Positions 1 to 9,657 of a DNA stretch of 64,000 bases are shown piece after piece. The notes below the pieces were generated by a model that was not told the DNA's origin, did no database searches, and was given only the letters and a program-made list of their open reading frames with translations. Both the position numbers and the translations under genes were made by a program. The stretch spans positions 353,722 through 417,721 of the forward strand of contig NZ_JAGIAW010000014.1 in assembly GCF_017744655.1 (NCBI RefSeq), read 5' to 3'. The DNA comes from Devosia sp. (GTDB lineage: Bacteria > Pseudomonadota > Alphaproteobacteria > Rhizobiales > Devosiaceae). The first letter of the stretch is position 1. Every line of letters starts with the position of its first letter.

Positions 1-582
1 GGGCACCAGATCATGCGGTCAATGACCATCCTGCCCTGGGTTTTGCCTTCGGTCGTTGTCGGTCTCGTCTTCCTCCAGATTTTCGGGGGCAGCCGCCTCG
101 GCTTTGGCAATTACGTGCTCTCGCTCTTTGGCATCGGACAGCAATCCTGGTTCTCCGACCCCGTGCTGGCCATGACTATCCTGATCGCGGTGTGCACCTG
201 GCGCGGCATCCCCTTCTCCGTGATCATGTTTCTAGGCGGCCTGCAGACCCTGCCACGCGACGCGTTTGAAGCCGCGACCATCGACGGCGCCTCGCGCTGG
301 CAGCGCTTCCGCTACATCACCCTGCCAATGCTGCGCCCAATCATGCTGATCAGCGTCATCATGAGCACCGGCGGCGCGCTCAACAGCCTCGACATTCCGC
401 TGGCACTGACCGGCGGCGGACCGGGCAATGCGACCGAACTGATTGCCATCTCGCTCTACAAGCAATCGTTCTTTCATCTCGACATCGGCTACGGCGCCAC
501 CATCGGCACCATCATGCTGATCGCCAATCTCGTCCTCATCATCCTCTATCTGGCGGTGCTGCAACCGCGGCGGGAGAATTGA
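1..582 (+). CDS. Sugar ABC transporter permease, MalF/UgpA type (5' truncated by window)
   Basis: Inner-membrane channel subunit of a carbohydrate uptake ABC transporter. The reading frame is open from base 1, so about 100 N-terminal residues lie outside the window (family length about 290-300). The visible part has four to five hydrophobic segments and the cytoplasmic EAA coupling loop (EAATIDGASRWQRF...LPMLRP), which contacts the ATPase. The second permease starts one base after the stop, so the two are translated together. The binding protein, and perhaps the ATPase, must lie upstream or elsewhere. Downstream catabolic genes suggest a sugar or sugar-acid substrate; its identity cannot be read. 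Confidence 0.93.
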   Translation, partial: GHQIMRSMTILPWVLPSVVVGLVFLQIFGGSRLGFGNYVLSLFGIGQQSWFSDPVLAMTILIAVCTWRGIPFSVIMFLGGLQTLPRDAFEAATIDGASRWQRFRYITLPMLRPIMLISVIMSTGGALNSLDIPLALTGGGPGNATELIAISLYKQSFFHLDIGYGATIGTIMLIANLVLIILYLAVLQPRREN

Positions 583-583
583 C

Positions 584-1453
584 ATGACCATCGCGCAGCA
601 GGGCGCCCCGAGGCGCCGCCCCGGCCGCGGTCCGCTCGATCCCAATCCGGTAGCCTATATCTTCTATCCGCTGCTCATTCTCGCCGTGCTTGGCCCATTG
701 AGCTGGGCCCTGTTCGGCGGCTTCAAGAATGCCAACGAACTTTTCACCTATCCCCCGACCATCTGGCCGCGCTCGCCTACCCTGCAAAATTTCTTCGACC
801 TCTTCCAGCGGCTCGGCTTCGGCAATTACATCTGGAACACGGTCATCGTGTCGTTCTTCACGGTGCTGTTCACGCTGTTCTTCGGTGGGCTTGCCGCCTA
901 TGCGCTGTCCCGCTGGGATTTTCGCTACAAGAACGTGCTGCTTGTCGCCCTGCTCGGCCTGCAGCTCATTCCGAGCACGGTGAACATCGTTCCATACTAC
1001 ATGATCATGAACCAGTTGGGCCTGCTCAACACCCACGCGGCCCTCGTGATCATCTACACGGCCACGCACATTCCGATCACGGTCTGGGTGCTCAAGGGCT
1101 TTTTCGACACCGTGCCGCGCTCGCTCGACGAGGCGGCGGCCATCGATGGCTGTTCGAAATGGCGCACCTATTGGAGCATCATCATGCCGCTCAGCCTGCC
1201 GGGGCTGTCGGTCGCCGGCTTCCTCATCTTCGTCTCTGCCTGGTCGGAATTCCTCGTGCCGCTGGTCATCGCCAGCAACAAGGATGTGGCCGTGGCCAGC
1301 GTCGGTCTCTTCACCTTCTTCGGTCCGGATTCCTCGATGTCTTATCCGGCCCTGCTCGCGGCCACCCTGGTGACCGTCATCCCCGTCGTGATCGGCTATT
1401 TCTTCGCGCAACGCTACATCGTCTCGGGCCTCACGGCCTTTGCCGAGAAGTGA
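584..1453 (+). CDS. Sugar ABC transporter permease, MalG/UgpE type
   Basis: Second channel subunit of the same importer, 289 residues, full length. Six hydrophobic segments are visible, the first just after a positively charged N-terminus (residues 1-15), with the EAA loop EAAAIDGCSKWRTYWSIIMPLS near residues 185-205. The ATG follows the upstream permease stop by one base. The C-terminus ends GLTAFAEK, typical of the family. A 48-base gap with no clear terminator separates it from the downstream SDR gene, consistent with one transcript through to the GntR gene. Confidence 0.95.
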   Translation: MTIAQQGAPRRRPGRGPLDPNPVAYIFYPLLILAVLGPLSWALFGGFKNANELFTYPPTIWPRSPTLQNFFDLFQRLGFGNYIWNTVIVSFFTVLFTLFFGGLAAYALSRWDFRYKNVLLVALLGLQLIPSTVNIVPYYMIMNQLGLLNTHAALVIIYTATHIPITVWVLKGFFDTVPRSLDEAAAIDGCSKWRTYWSIIMPLSLPGLSVAGFLIFVSAWSEFLVPLVIASNKDVAVASVGLFTFFGPDSSMSYPALLAATLVTVIPVVIGYFFAQRYIVSGLTAFAEK

Positions 1454-1501
1454 CTGCGCTCCCATTCAAGGCGTCCGCGACGCCCTCATGGAGTATTTGA
1501 C

Positions 1502-2251
1502 TTGATTGACCTTAAAGGAGCGACTGCCCTGGTGACGGGCGGCACGTCGGGCATCGGCCTCGCCACGACCAGGGCCCTGCTGGCCCGCGGTGTGAACGTG
1601 GTGGTGAATGCCCGTCGGCCCAAGGAGCCGGTTTTGGCTGAATTGGCCGACGCAGGGACCGCCGGGGCACGCTGCGTGTTCTTGGCAGGCGACGCCAGCC
1701 AGCCTGAGACGGCGCCACTTCTGGTCGAAAAGGCGAAGGCCGAGTTCGATCGCCTGGACATCGTGGTCCATGCCGCCGGCGGTCCCGCCCCCGGAACTGC
1801 GCTCAATATTTCACCCGAAGACTGGATGGCGGCCTTCGCCGTCCATGTGCACTCGACCTTCCATCTGTTCCGCGCCGCCCACCCGCTGCTCGCGCTGCGC
1901 GGCGGGTCGATGACGCTGCTGTCGTCGGCCGCCGCTTTGCGTGGATGTCCGGGCACGGTTGCCTACCAGGTGGTCAAGGCATCGCTGATCCAGATGGCGC
2001 GGGCCTTGGCTCGGGATCATGCGGCCGAGAACATCCGTGTGAACTGCGTCGCCCCCGGCATCATCCGCACGCCCTTCCAGGCTGCCATGACCGAAGAAGC
2101 ACGTCGCAATAACCTCGCCAACCGAATTCCCCTCGGCCGCGAGGGCCAACCCGAGGACGTGGCTTCGCTTATCATCCAACTGAGCGAGAACGATTTCATC
2201 ACCGGCGAGACCTTCGCCATCGATGGCGGCATGTCCATGCGCATGGTCTGA
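1502..2251 (+). CDS. SDR-family NAD(P)-dependent oxidoreductase
   Basis: Classical short-chain dehydrogenase of 249 residues, probably oxidising or reducing a sugar or sugar-acid intermediate. Visible are the cofactor motif TGGTSGIG (12-19), the HAAGG counterpart of the NAG motif (90-94), the catalytic Ser around 141-142, and YQVVK (Tyr155/Lys159), followed by the PG motif at 185-186. The start is a TTG preceded by GGAG with eight-base spacing; no in-frame ATG lies close upstream. Its place between the transporter and the isomerase/dehydrogenase genes indicates a role in catabolism of the imported substrate. Confidence 0.9.
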   Translation: MIDLKGATALVTGGTSGIGLATTRALLARGVNVVVNARRPKEPVLAELADAGTAGARCVFLAGDASQPETAPLLVEKAKAEFDRLDIVVHAAGGPAPGTALNISPEDWMAAFAVHVHSTFHLFRAAHPLLALRGGSMTLLSSAAALRGCPGTVAYQVVKASLIQMARALARDHAAENIRVNCVAPGIIRTPFQAAMTEEARRNNLANRIPLGREGQPEDVASLIIQLSENDFITGETFAIDGGMSMRMV

Positions 2252-2324
2252 TCGACCGCACCACGCGACATCCCCAACCCCATTCCTGGCGGCACGCCCG
2301 CCAAATTATTGACCGGAGAATAGA

Positions 2325-3155
2325 GTGTCAGACATCAAGCTGGCTGTTTTCACAAAGCCCTGGAACGATGCGATCGAGGCCGTCGCTGATCGCATGGCGG
2401 CCCTCGGGGTCGAGGGCATCGAACTTCCTATCCGCCCGGGCTACCAGGTGGCACCCGACAATGTCGCCGAAACCCTGCCACGCGCCGTAAAAGTGCTGGC
2501 GGAGCGCGGTCTGTCGATCGCCAGCGTTGCTGCGCCGCTCGACGATGCCATTATCAGGGCATGCGGCGACAATGGCATCTCGATTGTGCGCACCATGGTG
2601 GGGATTGACCTGAGCAAGGCGCGATATGCCGACACCATCGCGCAACACCGCGCCCGTTATGACGAACTGCTGCCCTTGCTCGACGAGACCGGCGTGCGGA
2701 TTGGTGTGCAGAACCACTCCGGCAACTGCATCGGCAGCGCTATCGGCCTCTTTCACCTGATGGAAAAATACGATCCGCGACACGTCTGTGCCATCCTGGA
2801 CATGGCCCATTGCGGCATTGCCGGTGAGCCGATCGAATTGTCCGTCGATCTGCTGTGGGACCGCATTCCGGGCCTCATCAACTTCAAGAACGCCTTCCGC
2901 AAACGCGTGAACGGCCCGGAAGAGGCCGAGGCCGTGTTCGAGACCCATTGGACCACAGGCCCCAACGGTGCCTACTCCTGGTCTCAACTGGTGGCTGAAT
3001 TGCGCCGTCGCAATTTCAGCGGCTGGTTCGTGCTGCCGGGCGAATATTCCGATCCCGCAGGACAGCCCCAACGTATGGGCGACGACGTCTTGCCCTATCT
3101 CGCATCCGATGTGGCCTACTTGCGCCGGCTCACCGACGCCGCCTGGCAGAACTGA
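2325..3155 (+). CDS. Sugar phosphate isomerase/epimerase family TIM-barrel protein
   Basis: Xylose-isomerase-like TIM barrel (AP endonuclease 2 superfamily), 276 residues. The pattern of acidic and His metal ligands at strand ends is recognisable: GVEGIELP near 30, GVQNHSGN near 128, ILDMAHCG near 160 and PGEYSD near 238. These proteins isomerise, epimerise or dehydrate sugars and cyclitols with a divalent metal. The start is GTG with GGAGAA seven bases upstream. It is flanked by an SDR and a Gfo/Idh oxidoreductase, a common trio for sugar oxidation and isomerisation; the exact substrate is unknown. Confidence 0.85.
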   Translation: MSDIKLAVFTKPWNDAIEAVADRMAALGVEGIELPIRPGYQVAPDNVAETLPRAVKVLAERGLSIASVAAPLDDAIIRACGDNGISIVRTMVGIDLSKARYADTIAQHRARYDELLPLLDETGVRIGVQNHSGNCIGSAIGLFHLMEKYDPRHVCAILDMAHCGIAGEPIELSVDLLWDRIPGLINFKNAFRKRVNGPEEAEAVFETHWTTGPNGAYSWSQLVAELRRRNFSGWFVLPGEYSDPAGQPQRMGDDVLPYLASDVAYLRRLTDAAWQN

Positions 3156-3169
3156 AATCTGGGACAAAA

Positions 3170-4168
3170 ATGATCACTGACCGCAAAGTCCGCATCTGCA
3201 TCATCGGCGCCGGCAATATGGCGAACAATGTGCATTATCCTTCGCTCGCCTGCTTCGACGACGTCGAGATCGTAGGCGTGCTCGAGACGCGCGCCGAACG
3301 CCTCAACGCCACCTGCGACAAGTTCGGCATCCCCGAAACTGCCCGCTTCCTGCTCGGTCTCGACACCGACTATCAAACGGTCCTGACCGACCTGAAGCCC
3401 GATGGGGTCTATGTCATCGGCCAGCCCGAGATCATGTACCCCATCTGGCACTGGTGCCTCACCAACGGCTTCAACCTCTACATCGAAAAACCGATGGGCC
3501 TGACCACGCACCAGGCAGAGGCGCTGGCCTATCTCGCCGAAAGCAGGGGGCTGATCACCCAGGTCAGCCACCAGCGGCGCACCGCGCCGGTCCTGATTCA
3601 GGTTCGTGACCGTCTGCTCGAAAAGGGGCCGGTCGTGCACGGGGTCGTCGAGTTCTTCAAATGCGATCCGACGCCCATGCTGATCGCCAGGGATCGCATG
3701 ATGGACGATGGCACCCATGCCATTGATACCGCCCGCTGGATCTGCGGCGGCGAAGTGGTCAAGGTTGAGAGCGAATGCCGCCGGATCGGCGTTCCAGACA
3801 TCAACTGGTTTTCAGCCACCCTGCATTTCGACAATGGCTCTTCGTGCCAGGTTGTGTGCAACTGGGCGTCGGGCCGGCGGGTATTCCGTGCCCAAATTCA
3901 CGTCCCTGGCGGTTATGCCGATGTGGAAGTCGAGTCAGAAGCGCATATCTATCTCGACAACGACTACAAGGGTGAAACATTGACAACCCAGGACGCAGCC
4001 GGAAGCGATCAGAACTTCGTCTTCGGCGGTTTCGCTGCTAAGAACCGGGAATTCATCGACTCCCTCAAATCGGGGACGGACTTGTGTTCTTCTCCATTCC
4101 GCGACACGGTCAAGACGATGCGGGTTTGCCAGACGATCCTGGCACAGGCCCAGGCCGCTGGCGTCTAG
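3170..4168 (+). CDS. Gfo/Idh/MocA family oxidoreductase
   Basis: NAD(P)-dependent sugar or cyclitol dehydrogenase of 332 residues. The N-terminal Rossmann fold shows IIGAGNMA (11-18) and the family hallmark EKP at 106-108 (YIEKPMG); the C-terminal half is the beta-sheet substrate domain, with DDGTHAID near 180 supplying the usual catalytic Asp/His. It starts 14 bases after the isomerase stop in the same operon. It probably oxidises the imported sugar to a keto intermediate handled by the neighbouring isomerase and SDR. The assignment to a family is firm; the substrate is not. Confidence 0.9.
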   Translation: MITDRKVRICIIGAGNMANNVHYPSLACFDDVEIVGVLETRAERLNATCDKFGIPETARFLLGLDTDYQTVLTDLKPDGVYVIGQPEIMYPIWHWCLTNGFNLYIEKPMGLTTHQAEALAYLAESRGLITQVSHQRRTAPVLIQVRDRLLEKGPVVHGVVEFFKCDPTPMLIARDRMMDDGTHAIDTARWICGGEVVKVESECRRIGVPDINWFSATLHFDNGSSCQVVCNWASGRRVFRAQIHVPGGYADVEVESEAHIYLDNDYKGETLTTQDAAGSDQNFVFGGFAAKNREFIDSLKSGTDLCSSPFRDTVKTMRVCQTILAQAQAAGV

Positions 4169-4198
4169 GCACCACTGAGGCAAAGCGAGCAACGCTAC

Positions 4199-4945
4199 AT
4201 GGAAAATACCGCGCCCACCGCCAAGGTGAGAGAACTCAGATCAAACCTGCACCTGACGGTGGCAAGCGAACTGGGCATGGATATTGTGTCCGACCGCATG
4301 CCGGTAGGCGAGCTCGTCCCGTCTGAGCCGGAACTTTGCGCGCGGTTCGGGGTCAGCCGGACCGTCGTTCGCGAGGCGGTAAAACTCTTGGCTTCCAAGG
4401 GACTGCTCAAGACCGGCTCCGGCATCGGCACCTGGGTCCTGCCTACCAATGAGTGGAATTTTCTCGACCCCATGGTGTTTTCATGGGTGCAGCAAAGCGG
4501 GGACGCGGCGAGCAAGCTGCAGCACCTCTTTGCCTTCCGTTCGGCGATCGAACCGGCAGCCGCCGCCGAGGCGGCCAAGAAGGCGACGCTCGAACAGCTC
4601 TATGCCCTGGAATCGGCGCTCGAAGTCATGTCCAACGCCAAGACCGACTTCGACAAGTGGGTGGAAGGCGATATCGCCTTTCACACCGCGCTTTACACCG
4701 CGTCCAACAACGTCTTCATGGCCCCTCTGGCCAATCTCTTCCGCCAGTATTTCCAGATGAGCTTCCGTGTTTCGAGCTCGAATTTTCACCACCAGCATTG
4801 CTTGCAGGAGCACCGCGATGTTTTTGAAGCCATACGCGCTCGGGACTCGCGAGGTGCGTATGTGGCGGTCAGAACCTTGCTTGAGCATGCCGACGAAGAT
4901 GTCCGCACTGTCCTGGCCGGAACATCCGATAAAGGCAAAGTCTAG
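4199..4945 (+). CDS. GntR-family transcriptional regulator, FadR subfamily
   Basis: DNA-binding regulator of 248 residues: N-terminal winged helix (about 25-85, PSEPELCARFGVSRTVVREA is the recognition region) and C-terminal all-helical FCD ligand domain (about 100-235, with AFRSAIEPAAAAEAA, DIAFHTALYTAS and LQEHRDVFEAI carrying the Asp/His metal-ligand pattern). It is the last gene of the transporter-catabolism operon and most likely controls it in response to the sugar acid. The start has only a weak ribosome site. Its stop lies 11 bases from the convergent AraC gene. Confidence 0.92.
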   Translation: MENTAPTAKVRELRSNLHLTVASELGMDIVSDRMPVGELVPSEPELCARFGVSRTVVREAVKLLASKGLLKTGSGIGTWVLPTNEWNFLDPMVFSWVQQSGDAASKLQHLFAFRSAIEPAAAAEAAKKATLEQLYALESALEVMSNAKTDFDKWVEGDIAFHTALYTASNNVFMAPLANLFRQYFQMSFRVSSSNFHHQHCLQEHRDVFEAIRARDSRGAYVAVRTLLEHADEDVRTVLAGTSDKGKV

Positions 4946-4956
4946 CTGCTGACAGG

Positions 4957-5883
4957 TTAATCTGACTGCGGTTCTAACACGCCAACGGCATCATCCTGGC
5001 GACCATATTGGCTGGGTGGTATGCCGGTGAATTTGGAAAATGCCACGCTGAAGGCACTGGCGGACCCGTACCCCACACGTTTGGCGATTTCCTTGATGCC
5101 CCCATCGCGGCGCCGCAGCATGTTCTTGGCGAGAGCCATGCGCCAGGACAGCAGATATTCCATCGGAGCCATGCCCGTCTGCTTCTGAAACCGATCGAAG
5201 AATACGGAGCGCGACATGGTCGCGGCACTCGCCAATTCGTCCACAGTCCATGTCCTTGAAGGCGCCTCATGCAAAAGACGGATGATGGGGCCAAGGTGCT
5301 TGTCCGCCAAGCCACGAAGCAGCCCAGGCGTTTCCAGGCCCGCCGCATCCGAACGAAGAGCCTCTATCAAAAGCAATTGCAGCAGACGCTCGAGCACAAT
5401 GCTCTTGGCGGCTCGCTCTGCTTTCGCCTCCTCGCGGATCATCCGTACAAGGTCGGTGAGGCGGGCCTGACCGCGGATAAGCAGCAGACAAGGCAGCAAG
5501 GCAAAGACAAGAGTCGTGTCGGGCGTTCCGAACGCGAGCCGCCCGATCAGGACACGCATATTGGGTAATCCTGAAGGATCGCCGTGACGCGTTTCATCGC
5601 CGATCTTGGTGACCCGCAACGGATCTTCGCCATCGTCCGGCTCGTCATCGCTGACCATGGTGAACCTATAGGCCGCTGGGATGAGGACAAAGTCATCCGC
5701 TTCCAGGCGGATATCGGGCTGACTGTTGATCGACAGTTTTGTCGACCCTTCGAGAATGACCGCGAAGAAGGGACTGCCATCTCCGGCGCCGTCCACGCGC
5801 CAGTGACCAGACCCGCTCGCCGTCTTGGAGAACGGCAAGCTGGGCTGCAGCATTGTCACGATTTCGGCTAGCGGGTCGATCAT
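4957..5883 (-). CDS. AraC-family transcriptional regulator with cupin N-terminal domain
   Basis: 308 residues. The N-terminal half (1-180) matches the Cupin_6 sensor seen in many AraC regulators (begins DPLAEIVTMLQPSLPFSK); the C-terminal 100 residues carry two helix-turn-helix motifs (ATMSRSVFFDRFQKQTG and IAKRVGYGSASAFSVAFSKF). It is divergent from the SDR gene at 5978 with 94 bases between them. This AraC(Cupin_6)/SDR divergent pair is a recurrent arrangement and suggests that the regulator activates the SDR gene, probably in response to a small organic compound. The inducer is unknown. Confidence 0.92.
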   Translation of the reverse strand: MIDPLAEIVTMLQPSLPFSKTASGSGHWRVDGAGDGSPFFAVILEGSTKLSINSQPDIRLEADDFVLIPAAYRFTMVSDDEPDDGEDPLRVTKIGDETRHGDPSGLPNMRVLIGRLAFGTPDTTLVFALLPCLLLIRGQARLTDLVRMIREEAKAERAAKSIVLERLLQLLLIEALRSDAAGLETPGLLRGLADKHLGPIIRLLHEAPSRTWTVDELASAATMSRSVFFDRFQKQTGMAPMEYLLSWRMALAKNMLRRRDGGIKEIAKRVGYGSASAFSVAFSKFTGIPPSQYGRQDDAVGVLEPQSD

Positions 5884-5977
5884 TCGGACGATCTCTAACG
5901 TAATCCGGATGATGCATTATAGTAGGTCCGAGACTGATGGTCCACATGAGCGGGGTATTCACCCAAAGGACATTCGT
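5884..5977. promoter_or_regulatory. Divergent promoter region of araC-like and SDR genes
   Basis: A 94-base intergenic stretch that must hold promoters for both divergent genes. It is more AT-rich than its surroundings (gatgcattatagtag at 5911-5925). I could not fix unambiguous -35/-10 elements. AAGGA six bases before the ATG at 5978 supports that start for the SDR. Confidence 0.4.
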
Positions 5978-6724
5978 ATGAAAACCGTACTCATCACCGG
6001 CTGCTCTTCCGGCTTCGGTCTGGACATTGCCAAGCACTTCCTCGAACAAGGCTGGAAGGTCGTGGCGACGATGCGGTCTCCAAGGCCCGAACTTCTGCCG
6101 GCATCCGACAACCTGGTCGTGCTACCGCTGGACGTCACCGATGAGGCAAGCGTTCACAATGCGGTCGAGGCCGCCGGTCCGATCGACGTGCTGGTCAACA
6201 ATGCCGGCATCGGCTGGCTCAATGCGCTCGAGGGAACGCCGATCCACGTTGCCCAGTCGATCTTCGAGACCAATACCATCGGAACCATGCGCATGGTACG
6301 CGCCGTCCTTCCTCAATTCCGCGCGCGTGGGACCGGGCTCATCATCAACGTGACATCGAGCGTCACCATGAAGCCGCTGCCCTTGCTTTCCGTCTATACG
6401 GCCAGCAAGGCCGCAGTGAACGCTTTCACCGAATCCCTGGCGCTCGAACTCGCTCCCTTCGGGATCGCGGTCAAAATCGTTCTGCCCGGCGCCGCACCCG
6501 ACACCAGTTTCGGCAGCAACGCGATGGCGCTCCTGACGGCCAATGGGGGGTTCCCGCAAGCCTATTCGGATTTCGCCAATGACGTCATCTCCGCCATGCG
6601 CACCCCCGGCGCGCCCAAGACCCTGTCCTCGGATGTCGTCGAGGCTGTGTGGCGCGCTGCTATTGATCCGTCTGCACCCATGCGCATCCCCGCTGGCACC
6701 GACGCCGTCGCCTTGGACCACTAG
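5978..6724 (+). CDS. SDR-family oxidoreductase
   Basis: Classical short-chain dehydrogenase of 248 residues: TGCSSGFG cofactor motif at 7-14, VNNAGIGWLNA near 87, and YTASK with catalytic Tyr and Lys near 146-150. The open frame continues upstream to 5825, but ATG 5978 has a good ribosome site (AAGGA) and begins exactly at the Rossmann strand, so the upstream part is not coding. The C-terminal 60 residues resemble the atypical SDRs commonly paired with Cupin_6 AraC regulators. Substrate not determinable. Confidence 0.9.
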   Translation: MKTVLITGCSSGFGLDIAKHFLEQGWKVVATMRSPRPELLPASDNLVVLPLDVTDEASVHNAVEAAGPIDVLVNNAGIGWLNALEGTPIHVAQSIFETNTIGTMRMVRAVLPQFRARGTGLIINVTSSVTMKPLPLLSVYTASKAAVNAFTESLALELAPFGIAVKIVLPGAAPDTSFGSNAMALLTANGGFPQAYSDFANDVISAMRTPGAPKTLSSDVVEAVWRAAIDPSAPMRIPAGTDAVALDH

Positions 6725-6733
6725 CACATTTGT

Positions 6734-6802
6734 CCCTGGCGCAGGTTATGGCGTCTGCGTCAGGGGCACGAACTGTTCAAGAAGCGGCAATGGGCTGCCG
6801 CT
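6734..6802. terminator. Two hairpins between convergent SDR and argG genes
   Basis: Two inverted repeats occupy this convergent gap. The first pairs 6734-6744 with 6755-6765 (11 bp, one mismatch, 10-base loop). The second pairs AGCGGCA (6783-6789) with TGCCGCT (6796-6802) around a 6-base loop and abuts the argG stop codon. Neither has a strong T-run, so they may be Rho-assisted or stabilising structures. Confidence 0.45.
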
Positions 6803-6805
6803 GCT

Positions 6806-8336
<1,531 letters not shown>

Positions 8337-9410
8337 ATGCTTCAGCTCTTTCGAACCACCTTGGTTTGTTTTATCGCCACGTCCGGGTTTTGCTGCAATG
8401 CGGTTCACAGCCAGGAAGCATCCAATGTAGCAGCTTTGGGTGACACCGGAATTCCGGGAGCGGACCCGAGCGTTATTCACACACGGGACGGATATGTCGC
8501 AATTGAGTCACGCCGCGGCCATGCGCTCCTTGTTCGGGTAGCATCCAGCCTTGAGGACCTGGCGGAGGCTCGCGCTGTCCGCATCTGGTTCGATCGGGAT
8601 CGCTTGGGCGAAATCTGGGCGCCCGAAATCGTGTTCAGGAACGGACGCTACAGCGTCTATTTCGCCGCTGGCGTGGGCAGCGATCATCGTATGTACGAAA
8701 TCTCGTCGGCTAAGCCCGATGCTGGCTACGGAGATGCTTCCGAGGTCCTCCTCCCTGAGGACAAATGGGCCATCGACGGCCTGCCCTTCATTTTCGATGG
8801 GGTCGACTACTTCGTATGGTCAGGCTGGCAAGGGGACACCGACGTTCGACAGGATATTTTCATCGTTCGCCTGAATGGAGATGGCAGGCCCGAGGGCTCG
8901 CGCAGCCTGATTGCATCTCCCGACCAGCCCTGGGAAAATGTCGCCGGAGAGACGCCATCTATCAATGAAGGTCCTCAGCCAATTATCGACCCCGCCGGCC
9001 AGCTCCATATCGTTTATTCGGCGAATGGCTCGTGGGGGCCTAACTACTGCCTTGCGGACCTGCGCCTCGCACCCGGCGGCGATCCAATGGACGCAAGTGC
9101 CTGGGCCAAGTCGCAGGGATGCCAGTTCGGTGCCAACCCAAAGACATTAGCCGAGGGGGCAACACTGGCGACGCGCGCAAAGGGCGTCGGCCACCACAGC
9201 TTCGTTCTCAGCGACGGAAATCCCGAAAACAGCGAAGAGGCCAGCGCACCCATGCCGTTTCTATATCATGGCGTTCCAGCCGATATGGAGCCATCGAACT
9301 TCTGGGCAGCGCGAATGTGGTTCATTGGAACCTACCAATGGGTCCCGGACGTCACGTACATTCGGGGCGAAAAACCAGATGGTGGATGGGGTCTCAAGTT
9401 CACTGAATGA
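8337..9410 (+). CDS. Secreted GH43-like glycosidase (five-bladed propeller)
   Basis: 357 residues with an N-terminal hydrophobic signal sequence (about 1-26). The mature part has the signature order of family-43 glycosidases: ADPSVIHTRDGYVAIES (catalytic-base Asp region), EIWAPEIVFRNGRYSVYFAAG, a WAIDGLPFIFDGVDYFVWSGW blade and NEGPQPIID with the candidate acid Glu. Such enzymes act on arabinan, xylan or related furanosides and pyranosides. ATG 8337 was chosen because the signal peptide starts there; the frame extends to 8316. It may supply sugars to the nearby transporters. Family assignment is by motif order only. Confidence 0.75.
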   Translation: MLQLFRTTLVCFIATSGFCCNAVHSQEASNVAALGDTGIPGADPSVIHTRDGYVAIESRRGHALLVRVASSLEDLAEARAVRIWFDRDRLGEIWAPEIVFRNGRYSVYFAAGVGSDHRMYEISSAKPDAGYGDASEVLLPEDKWAIDGLPFIFDGVDYFVWSGWQGDTDVRQDIFIVRLNGDGRPEGSRSLIASPDQPWENVAGETPSINEGPQPIIDPAGQLHIVYSANGSWGPNYCLADLRLAPGGDPMDASAWAKSQGCQFGANPKTLAEGATLATRAKGVGHHSFVLSDGNPENSEEASAPMPFLYHGVPADMEPSNFWAARMWFIGTYQWVPDVTYIRGEKPDGGWGLKFTE

Positions 9411-9657
9411 TCCAGCTGAAAATTCCCAGCGGTCATCCGGGTCCATCTCTTCACCCCCCGAACATTAGTCTTAAACAATTCTTAACCAAGAAAATGCACG
9501 CTCAAACAAATGATATAGTTAGTATTTCTTGGATCTTTCTTCCTCTATCAAATCGCCATCCCGGCAGACCAACCCATAGATAAACTGGCTGATCGGCAAT
9601 ACCGGACGGCACAAAGGTATTTAACCTCATACCCGACGATTTTGAGTGCGGCCGAAG
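9411..9657. promoter_or_regulatory. AT-rich leader upstream of autotransporter
   Basis: 247 bases, clearly more AT-rich than the surrounding genes, probably containing the autotransporter promoter and an untranslated leader. A long-range inverted repeat pairs CCAAGAAA (9486-9493) with TTTCTTGG (9525-9532). No confident -35/-10 pair was identified. Confidence 0.35.

Noticed and set aside
5825..5977. N-terminal extension of the SDR gene overlapping the AraC gene
   Set aside because: The Rossmann strand begins at ATG 5978, which has its own ribosome site.
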